A stretch of DNA of 64,000 bases, from assembly GCA_019359835.1 (NCBI GenBank), contig CM033323.1, positions 71,306,635 to 71,370,634 on the forward strand. Reading direction: 5' to 3'. Made by a program: the position numbers and the translations under genes. Below the pieces are notes generated by a model. The model was given only the letters and a program-made list of their open reading frames with translations. It was not told the DNA's origin and made no database searches. The DNA is from Pharus latifolius (taxonomy: Eukaryota > Streptophyta > Magnoliopsida > Poales > Poaceae). How positions within the stretch are numbered: the stretch's first letter is position 1; each line of letters begins with the position of its first letter. Below are positions 55,724 to 64,000 of the stretch, one piece after another.

Positions 55724-57664
55724 CAAGGTAATGAATACTAACACAGGTCACATCATATACCACTTAAACACACATGCGAGATAAATTTCTCCGGCAGTTC
55801 TACTAAAAGACGCATTTAACATAAATATGAGTTTTGCTGATGGATATATATTTATTTTTTTCGTATCTTATATGTACCTCTCTATTATTAATCAAACATT
55901 TATTTTTATATTTTATCTCATAAAATTCACCTAACAACCTCTTTTAAATTCTCTGACGACAAATAAAAGTGAGACCACAAAACAACAACAATGTCACAAG
56001 CCCCATGTGGTGGCGATGAGAGATGACGACAACGAGAGAGACAAGAAACAAAAGAGCGGTGATCAGGCAATGTGTGGCGAGATGGTGGCAACACCACTGA
56101 GCGTTGTGGCCAGCGAAGAAGAGGTGGGGGCAATGGCAATGGTAGTAAGGATTAGGAGAGAGAATAAAAAGTGTGGAGATTAAATCTAGATGTTAATATT
56201 TGATGTATATGATGTAAGTATTTTTTAAAAAAATAGATACATACACGCTAAACAACCCTAAATATTTTAACAATCCATATATTCCATATATACAACAGGC
56301 ATTACTAGTAATATGATCCACAATGCATACAAACACAAACATTTGTTCCATAACATCCATGATGTTTGCTAATGTTATGTACTAGGCTTTGCTAATAAGG
56401 TGAGAACCCTTTCTTTTTATTTACAAACCACATGCAGAATATACCTACTGTTGCAGCAATTTATCTGAAACCCGAAGCAGAAGGATTATGATGCATAGGA
56501 AAATAATGGCGGCTTCAATGATTGAATCCAAGCGCATCCATTGATCGACTATCTTTGCAAAAGTTTCACGCCTGTGCATCTGTTGAACGTGAATTTTTAA
56601 AGCAAGTACACATCCAGAGTGAACTTTTAAATGAAGTAACAAGTTGCACAAATGAAAAATACGTGGTAGTTTCTAAAGCATGACAGCAAAATGTCTCGTA
56701 AAGCAACAAACTGGAGAAAAAGAAAATGTAAAGTGTGCATGAACATGTCAATAAAAAAAAGAAATAATGTTACTAAAGTTCAAACTGAATAAATGCTATT
56801 CTTTAAGATTTACTTAGTCTCTACAAAGTTGAAGAAATAACACCAAATATTACATAAATTTTGGGGCGAAAAATTAAAGACCGTATTTCTCCTTCAGCAT
56901 CGTTAAAGAAAAAATATGTATAATTAGCAAACTATGATCCATGAACTTTTTTATCATATAAATGGACGAACTATGAAGTATAAAAATGATTTCAAAATGT
57001 TTTCCAATGAGCGATCTCTTTTAAGGAAAATATGTTTTCTGAAAGTTCAAGCTGGGATTGTTCAATAATACCAAATATTAAACATAGATCATAAAATGTT
57101 CTGGTTTGATTTTTTGTCCCCTTTATACCTAATTATTGACAGAATACATTGTTGTAATCAAGATTGCATGCAAAATGCACCTCCTATCAATAATATCTAG
57201 CTAGTTTACTAGCTTATGAAAACTTAAATCTCTTAAACTAAAGGAGAGAACTATAGTGCATATCAAGAAAAAATCACAACAGAGAAATAGCTGGAGTGTA
57301 CTGTGCACAACCCTACTTTTCCAAAGAAAAAAGGTTTAGGAGCATTGCTTTGAGATCTAAAAACTCCGGTAAAAACAAATCAAGTGAATGTTTACTTATA
57401 AATGACCAACTAATTTATTCAAGTGTGACTTGCATGTTTTTTTTCTGTCATCCATGTTGCCATCTCTCTATGGAATGTGCATCAAAACATTTAGTATAAA
57501 TCATGAAAAACCACAAGTCCTAGAGAAAAGAACATGCAAAAACACACAAAAATAAATATACGAGCCTTAACCAACTTATGCAACATATATAGCAAATTTT
57601 AACTTCTTGGACAGGGCCAAGTATAAATAAGAGAATGGATCATCAATGCTAGCAGGAAAGAAAA
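55724..57664. other. Intergenic sequence downstream of the P-loop gene
   Basis: AT-rich. The part next to 57665 should contain the 3' UTR and polyadenylation region of the minus-strand gene. No coding region or transposon ends were recognised. Confidence 0.5.
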
Positions 57665-60377
57665 TCAAACCTCTAGCAGATAATTCAGTTTAACAGGAAA
57701 GTTTTGCTCAGCATGCTGGATGCAGTAGCGCAGCATATCCAATATAGCCAAATCAGTTTCATAGTCATCACATCCTGTATAGAAAAATCAGGTCTAGAAC
57801 ATTCATGAGCAACGCTAATAAATATAACAAATTCTACGATGCAATACCCGGTATGTCAAAAATTTGCTGCAGAGGAATGCCAAGTAATTCTCCCAACTCG
57901 TTCTGAACATGAGCACGCTGTTGCAATGATAGTCTATCCCCATGCGTGACCACAACAGCTGGCTTGTCATCTGCAATTACATGCTCAGATGGAGAAGGAA
58001 TCACTTTGGATGTCTACAGTAGAAAGCACATATTTATTTAATAATGCAAGATCCTTCATAGAACATGTTGACAAATAAAATGTCATCAAAGGCCCTAGCA
58101 TGTCTAGTACAAAATATATACACAATTCATGCAACATAGCTATAAAGTTAATATACTGAAATGCACAAATGTTGTACAGAAGAGATTCAAAGAAAAAATA
58201 TTAGCTGAAAAACACTGCAAAAATGATATATTGCTATAGAATATTGATTATGAGAATAACATGTGAATCAAAAACCCACATATCATTAAGACATTAGTGC
58301 CTTATATCTAAACCCATAATTTTTCTCATATTGTACAGCAAATTGCCTCAATTTCATAATTGTCTGACAAACAGGCCCAATGAGCATCCAAAATGTGCCT
58401 GTATCTTCTGATGCTGTGGGTATTGAGAAATTCTGATGGTGCAAGCATAATTTACTACAGTACTCACAAGAATAACTGGTTCATGGGGCCTCAAAAGGAA
58501 AAAAAATAAAAAGAAAGGTTCATCGAGATGACGCTGAACAAGTAGTAATGCTGGGAATGTATTCACTCACACTTAATCAAATGAATCACCTATAACCCCA
58601 AGGCACCAAGAAATTGAGTAAAACCAATGCACCTAAAGAAAAGAGGAATTATTTATGGTTGCCACAAATATGATATTAAAGAAAAAGGGGTTTGCATAGG
58701 ATATGCTCCATGCACAACTAAATCTATACTCACTGGCCCTAAAAGAATTGATGTTTTTGACTTTTCAGGGACTCCAATATACAATTTTGATCATTAATTT
58801 TTATAGTTATATATTAGTAAAAAATTATAAATATCATAATATTATGAAAGTAATTTTAACCACAAATCTACTAATATCATTTTCATATGATCAATCTTGA
58901 TACTTTATATTAGTGATCAAAGTCAAAAAAAATTTACTGCATAACACCAAAACATTATTCATTTAGTGATGAAGGGAGTAATTGGTAAAATCAAAATACA
59001 ATAAGCAATAACATAAAGTTATAATCAATACTTAGTGTCCTAGAAGTCCGCACCTCCAAATGACAAGAATGGATACATGAATGTTTCATGGAGCATTTCC
59101 ATATATCTCTTGTTGCTATCAATCGACTCGAGAACAGAGACCCCATCAACAACAAATATAACAAAGTTGACCTTCCTGGTTTTGCAAGGTAAAAAACTAC
59201 ATTGTCTCCCTGTTGATTTGATGTTCTGAACCTTAACGTCATCATCAGTATCCCTGCTTAAAAATGTGTGTCAATTAAAACTAGCTTAGCCAATATTGAA
59301 TACTTAGTCTATATATGTTACTTTCTCACCTTAAGACTAAAAAAGATTTAAGAGAAATGAGAAAGAAATGCAGAAAAAAAATAAAAATAAATAATAATAG
59401 ACCAAACATCTCACAATACACCTAAAAAGTAATCCGTGAAAAAGGGCTCTTCAAATAATTCTTCATGTGCTTCCCTTTACATACTATTAACACAAAATAA
59501 GCCTTCTAAAATACAAGTAATCAGGGATCAAGAACGAAGCACAAACACCACAGTTAAAAATGAATTAGTAATTTCAAGGCTTTCTTCAGGTGAGTGCAAC
59601 ATTATCACTTCAAAAGGAATCCTGATCGTGGTTAGAGGTACCTTCCTCATCCCAATTGAGAATAGGTTAGACAATCTCAAATTTGTTGATAAAACATCTA
59701 CTTGAGTCTGGCGCTTTTGGAGTTTGGAAAGATGCATCAGCATGACATTATTAAACTAATACTGAGACAGAAAACAAAGAACCCTCAAATATTGGAAGAC
59801 TAGGTAACCTTTAGTTATTTTCCTCAGCTGTTACATATTCATCTTGTCCCAAAATGTACAGCTAAGCAATCATATAACACATAGAAAAGAGGAAATGGAA
59901 ACCAAGTAATGGTCACCTCTTACCACATCACCATCTCCCCATGGCTAATTCCATTTCTCATCCACTGCTGCAACATCTTAAAATTATTTTCTGGGACGAT
60001 GGACAAGCTCCGTGTATCATAGATACATATGGCATTTGAGTTCCTTGGAATTGTGTACTCCCGAAGGAAGCTTGTACCATTTGATTTGGAATTATCTAGC
60101 AAAGAAACAGCAATAGAAAAATCAACTGAAATTGCACACAAAACTTAAATGAAGCAGTGAGCCAAAAAAGACAATATTTACAGGACACCTGTGCCCGATC
60201 TGGTGAGAAAGGATCTTCATCCTTGTCAAAGACGTGTGTAATTCGGTTCACGAGTGTGCTCTTTCCAGAACCTCTAGGGCCCACCAAGAGCAATGTGGTG
60301 ATCTCAGGCAGCACATAGTCCCTAGATTTTGTGCCACTCACTCCTTCAATCCAGTCCCCAGGCTTATACCTGCTCAT
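57665..60377 (-). CDS. P-loop GTPase-like protein, five exons, intact
   Basis: Exons: 60377-60182, 60095-59924, 59253-59054, 57970-57848, 57774-57665 (stop TGA). All introns are GT-AG and phases match, giving 801 nt and 266 residues. Motifs: P-loop GPRGSGKST (residues 33-41), YDTRSL (Asp92, at the Walker-B/DxxG position), a hydrophobic strand VNFVIFVVDGV (151-161) and THGD (198-201, similar to the TKxD base-recognition motif). I recall this as a plant family of uncharacterised P-loop NTPases; substrate and role are unknown to me. The start MSRYKPGDW may instead be an exon border, since AGCAG|GTATAAG offers an acceptor at 60370, so further exons may lie upstream. No lesion is present. Confidence 0.88.
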
Positions 60378-60693
60378 TTGAATTAAAATCCACTAAAAAA
60401 TTATTGAAAAAACAAATTGAATTGCCTCTGTACTTACATTTACACTGTCAAATCAAGTCTGACGCATAAAATCAAAACAATATCATTTATATCACGTACA
60501 TTTCCTTCCACCTTCTGGTTTCATTCAGAAGGTTAAACCTTTTTCTTGTGAAGCTGATGTAATTTGAATGGTGCCCACCAATTTTGTAGCTACCATACTC
60601 AAAACTTGCATAATAGTATGTATTGCATCTCACTGCACTCTAGGATGTGTTTTTTTATAGCATTCAATTACTCAAAACGTCATTTTAATAGAC
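60378..60693. other. Upstream region or intron of the P-loop gene
   Basis: T/A-rich with no clear exon. Either promoter and 5' UTR, or intron if the acceptor at 60370 is used. Confidence 0.4.
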
Positions 60694-60727
60694 TGATATG
60701 CGCCTAGATGGGGAATGAAGGTTGAAG

Positions 60728-60776
<49 letters not shown>

Positions 60777-61375
60777 GGATATATGATTAACTTTAATTAT
60801 TGCTTACCACTAATAATAGCAATGTCAAATAACACATAACCTAACAATTGTAATCTAATTAAATTAAATCTAAACTAATTTTATTTGAATAAAAAGAGAT
60901 AAATCCTGATTTAAAAAGAGATCAAATCAAACTGAAGCTAAACAAATTCTATATGAATAGAAAAAGATAAACCCTCATTTAAAAAGAGATCAATCCTAAT
61001 TTGTATCCATGGCATCTCCCCTCTTGGAGAAATAACTTGTCCTCGAGCCAGACGGCTCATGTTGCTAGTAATATGTCTGTGGACGTCGCAGTGGCTCCAC
61101 TCCAACCAAAGGAGCCACAACAGCAAAAAAAAAACTGTAGTGGAGGTTATTTTGAGGTGTTTTAACCCAACAGCTCGAAGTTATTAGAAGAGAGGCGACA
61201 TAGATCAGATAGCTCAGTGCAAGTCTAGAATTGGCCAAGGTCTTCTTCACCTCCTCGTTCTACTTCGATTGCCTCATCTCCACCTTGTAATCTACTCAAA
61301 CTGAATCTAAACTAATCCTATTTGAATAGAAAGAGATAAAACTGATTTACAAAGAGAGCAAATTAAATTGAATCT
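60694..61375 (-). mobile_element. Broken LTR element related to the one at 2282-3668
   Basis: An LTR (60694-61014) matches the intron element in TGATATGCGCCTAGATGG, CCTAACAATTGTAATCTAA and the AGATCAAATCAAACTGA motif. Next to it is a GGGAGA purine tract (minus strand). Interior 61015-61290 resembles the start of that element's interior (GGCTCATGTTGCTAGTAATA). A partial second LTR (61297-61375) then meets the copia LTR. The interior is much shorter, so this is a deleted copy. Confidence 0.75.
60730..60773. repeat. (GA)22 microsatellite
   Basis: Uninterrupted GA dinucleotides inside the LTR, in place of the short GAGAGA tract of the related LTR at 2300. Confidence 0.95.
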
Positions 61376-61495
61376 TATTAGAGATATTTTGATTTCTTTG
61401 TATTTATGGTTAGAATTAGTTTCCAAAAATATCTCTGTAAACTGTCTATATAGTTTGCTCTATGGGCTCTCATCAAATTACAAAAATTTCTAACA
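61376..61495 (+). repeat. 5' LTR of the copia element, 120 bp
   Basis: Contains CTATATAG as a possible TATA box (about 61455). Ends CTAACA, immediately followed by the primer site. Short LTRs of this size occur in some copia families. Confidence 0.75.
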
Positions 61496-61506
61496 TGGTA
61501 TCAGAG
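61496..61506 (+). promoter_or_regulatory. Primer-binding site of the copia element
   Basis: TGGTATCAGAG, complementary to initiator tRNA-Met as in most copia elements. Confidence 0.9.
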
Positions 61507-61774
61507 TTCTAGTTAAGTTTTTAAACCCTAACCTCCATTTTTTTCCGGCCACCGCCGCCTCCTTCAGGCCACCACGCACGGGCCTCCGCTGCCGCCCCCA
61601 CCCTCCAGTCGCCACCATCCTTCATCGCGAGCCGCAGCAGCCGCTCCGCCACGCACGGGACACCCCCACCCTCCAGCCGCCGCTACCCCCTCTCCAACAT
61701 CTTGGGCCGTTCGGAATTTGGCCCGTTAATTTCCGTTTCCACTTTGTTAAAAAAAAAAAAGAAAATTATGCAGC

Positions 61775-62860
61775 ATGTCGTCGATTCATCCTGCTGCAAT
61801 TCTGTCTCCAGGCATCCAGCTTGATGGCACCAACTACAGGGAGTGGTCCCTTTGCTCCGTGTCACCCTTGACAGTCTTCGTTTCTGGAGTCACATCTCTG
61901 GGACTGCTCCTTGTCCTCTACTGCCTCCTCCTCTGGTAATGACTCTGGTGCCTGCATCTGATGACCCGGCCGTTGTGACCGTTGCTGAGGATGCCCAGGA
62001 GACATCAATTTGCTCTCGATGCTCACGAGTGTTGGCGCGCTAATGAGGCTCGAGTGGTGGCCATTTTGGTTCACAATGTTAACGTTTCCATCTCGATGGA
62101 TATCGTTGATTTACAGACTTCAAGACATATGTGGGAGTATCTTCGGCAGCACTACCTTCCCAGCAGTGATGCCCTCTACTACTCCCTGCTTCAGCACCTT
62201 CAGACTCTTCAGCAACATGACTCCACAGTAGACGCCTTCTACTGTCAATTCACCACTCTATGGAGCCGGCTCGACTCCCTAGATCCCGAGGTCTGTCGTA
62301 TCTATGCCTGCTGTACAAAGACTCGGGACCATGCTAACAAGTGTCGTCTCTACAACTTTGTCATGCGTCTTCGTTAGGAGTTCGAGCCCGCCAGAGCTCA
62401 GTTGATGAGTCGGTCTCCCCGACCGACTATGGTGGAGGTTTTTGTTGCACTTCGTGCCAAGGAGACTCAGCTTCTCAATACTAGTGTTTCATTGTCTTCG
62501 GCTTCATCGATTGTTCTAGCAGTCCCAGCTACCCCTGCTCCTCCGGCTGCTTCTTCATCTCCGGCTGTCTGTGCAGCCTCTGTTGCCCCTGGTGCACCTG
62601 CTGCAGCTCCTAGAGTTGCCCCTCCAACCTCTGGTGTCCAGTGCAACTATTGTCATCGCTATGACCATGACTATCAACACTGCCATACCCGAAAGAACAA
62701 GACTCGTGGCGGACCCATAGAGGGTCCTTCCGAAAGGTCCTCTGGTTCCCTAGCCCCAGCACCTTCCCAGAGTGACATCACTCAGCTGATTAGTCTCCTC
62801 CATCGTCTCGCTCAGCCCGGCTTGTCTTCAGGATCTGCCAGTCTTGCTACTAAGTTGCCT
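61775..62860 (+). pseudogene. gag: Copia gag, broken
   Basis: Starts near ATG 61775 (MSSIHPAAILSPGIQLDGTN, then YREW). A frameshift near 61870 and another near 61995 lead into 61982-62377 with RVVAILVHNVNVSISMDIVD and YYSLLQHLQTLQQHDSTVDA. A TAG near 62376 (where Arg or Gln would be expected) precedes 62402-62860 with an Ala/Pro/Ser-rich stretch and the zinc knuckle CNYCHRYDHDYQHC. Gag packages the RNA. About 61507-61774 is an untranslated, Pro-codon-like GC-rich leader. Confidence 0.85.
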
Positions 62861-64000
62861 CCAGGTATACGCTCTCCTTGGGTTCTTGATTCCGGTGCGT
62901 CATTTCACACGATGCTTGATTGATCCTCTCACTTTCACCGGATCTCCCCCTGTTCCTCTTTCTATTCAGACCGCTGACGCACCCCTATGCCTGTCACTTG
63001 TCAGGGTATTCTGTCTACTTCCAATTTTTCTGTCCCTGATGTCTCTCATGTACCTCAATTAGCTATGCATCTCTTTTTTGTTGGTCAGCTCACTGATAAT
63101 AACTGTTTTGTTGGCTTTGGTTCCACTTCTTGTATTGTTTAGGATTGTCGAACTGGAACGATAGTTGGTACTGGCTGCCGCCGTAGAAATCAACATCAGG
63201 GTCTCTACATCCTCGATCAACTTCACCTTCCTTTCACCTCTGCTGCTTCTTGTCAGTTGTCCACCTCTACTGCCACTGTTGCCTCCGTCAGCTTTGCTCA
63301 TTAACATTATCATTTAGGTCCTTTATGTGGGTCTCGTCTCTCGTCTTTAGTGCGTCAGGGTGTGCTTAGTAGCATATATGTTGATACTACCATGGTTTGT
63401 CAAGGATGTAAGCTTGGAAAGTAGCTACAACTCCCTTATAGTTCCAGTGAGTCTTTATGTAATTCCCTTTGACCTAATTCATTTTGATATTTGGGGTCCA
63501 ACTCCTTTTACCTCAAAGTGCAGTCATAAATATTATGTGATTTTTATTGATGACTATTCTCGTTTCACATGAATTTATTTTATGACTTCTCGTGGTCACT
63601 TTCTTTCTATTTATCAATCTTTTGCCTCCATGATTCTTTCGATGTGATTCTGGTGATGAGTATCAATCGTCTACGTTTCGGCGTTTTCTTTCTGAGAAGA
63701 GCACTATTGTTCAGTACTCTTGTGCAGATGCCCATGCTCAAAATGGAGTTGCTGAATGCAAGCATCGACACCTGATTGAGACTACCCGCACTTTATTGCT
63801 TGACACTCATTTGCCGCCCCAGTTTTGGGTCGAAGCTGTCTCCATAGTTGCTTATCTCATCAATCTTCAGTCGTCCACTGCTCTTCAAGGAACGGCTCCT
63901 CTTGAGCGTCTCTACAATCATTCTCCCCAGTATAATCATCTTCGTGTCTTTTGTTGTAGCTGTTTCGTTCTTCTGCAGTCTCGAGAGCACACAAAGCTGA
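62861..64000 (+). pseudogene. pol: Copia protease and integrase, broken, running off the window
   Basis: Protease: SPWVLDSGASFHTML (about 62873-62917) holds the DSG triplet. Stops and shifts follow (TGA near 62922, TAG near 63140). The pre-integrase region has VPDVSHVPQLAMHLFFVGQL and an HYHLG remnant, then CQGCKLGK. Integrase shows Asp in HFDIWGPTP (about 63485) and IDDYSRFT, and the Glu position in NGVAECKHRHLIE (about 63740-63780). RLYNHSPQYNHLRVF follows near the window end. At least five lesions make it non-functional. Reverse transcriptase must lie beyond 64000. Confidence 0.85.

Larger units (their letters stand above)
61376..64000 (+). mobile_element. Ty1/copia retrotransposon with short LTR, 5' part
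   Basis: A 120-bp 5' LTR (61376-61495, TATTAGAGATATTTTG to TTTCTAACA) is followed directly by the primer site TGGTATCAGAGTTCTAG. Gag, protease and integrase follow in copia order and the element runs off the window before reverse transcriptase. The first dinucleotide is TA rather than TG. Several stops and shifts show decay. The left edge abuts the LTR remnant at 60694-61375; no TSD can be checked because the other end is outside. Confidence 0.85.

Noticed and set aside
55187..55763. Overlapping ORFs at the right end of the Harbinger element (for example 55187-55687)
   Set aside because: They lie upstream of the Myb-like gene in the GC-rich subterminal region, are open in several frames, and have no domain.
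1..64000. tRNA, rRNA or other structured RNA genes
   Set aside because: None was recognised by eye. The tRNA-complementary matches are retrotransposon primer sites, not tRNA genes.

Overview
The window is nuclear DNA of a flowering plant, almost certainly a grass. The evidence is spliced genes with GT-AG introns, a dense nest of plant transposon classes (Tat-type Ty3/gypsy, SIRE-type Ty1/copia, CACTA, hAT, PIF/Harbinger, Helitron, MITE) and TE styles familiar from grass genomes. I cannot name the species. Only two ordinary host genes are visible, one near each end, both on the minus strand and both broken into short exons. Everything between them is transposable-element sequence or unremarkable AT-rich spacer.

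Layout. 1-5157: 5' part of a coiled-coil protein gene (exon 1 at 5095-5157, exon 2 at 1272-1434). Its 3.66-kb first intron holds a complete non-autonomous LTR element (2282-3668, TSD ATAAG), and a MITE (931-1250) lies 20 bp inside the second intron. 5931-11240: a Helitron 5' half with a decayed Rep gene. 11241-29065: a 5'-truncated Tat-type gypsy on the plus strand, split inside its protease by a SIRE-type copia (13492-24299, TSD GGAGG). 29159-41940: a second copy of the same gypsy family on the minus strand, whose gag is split by a CACTA element (30914-40904, TSD TTC). 41941-43300: an unclassified LTR-like fragment with a degenerate tandem repeat. 45321-50036: an hAT element (TSD GATATAAG). 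51518-55720: a two-gene PIF/Harbinger element (TSD TAA). 57665-60377: a five-exon gene for a P-loop GTPase-like protein that reads through without lesions. 60694-61375: a relative of the LTR element at 2282. 61376-64000: the 5' end of a copia element with a 120-bp LTR, running off the window.

Interactions. The order of events can be read from the nesting. The gypsy copies came before the SIRE and CACTA insertions, because removing each insertion plus one TSD copy restores gypsy coding sequence. The two gypsy copies meet tail to tail at about 29.06-29.16 kb, where two exons of one antisense coiled-coil gene face opposite ways, the mark of an inversion. The Helitron Rep reading frame runs in frame into gypsy gag at about 11.24 kb. 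Nearly every transposon gene carries stops or frameshifts, several of them TGG-to-stop changes that fit methylation-driven C-to-T decay. The SIRE element is the youngest by LTR divergence (about 2 percent by eye). I found no unknown system with strong support. The most unusual signals are the dispersed palindromic 13-mer of the SIRE element, the split inverted antisense gene, the Helitron-gag fusion, the 42-bp frame-preserving minisatellite upstream of the Harbinger transposase, and the CACTA-borne Ulp1-like protease with a changed catalytic residue.
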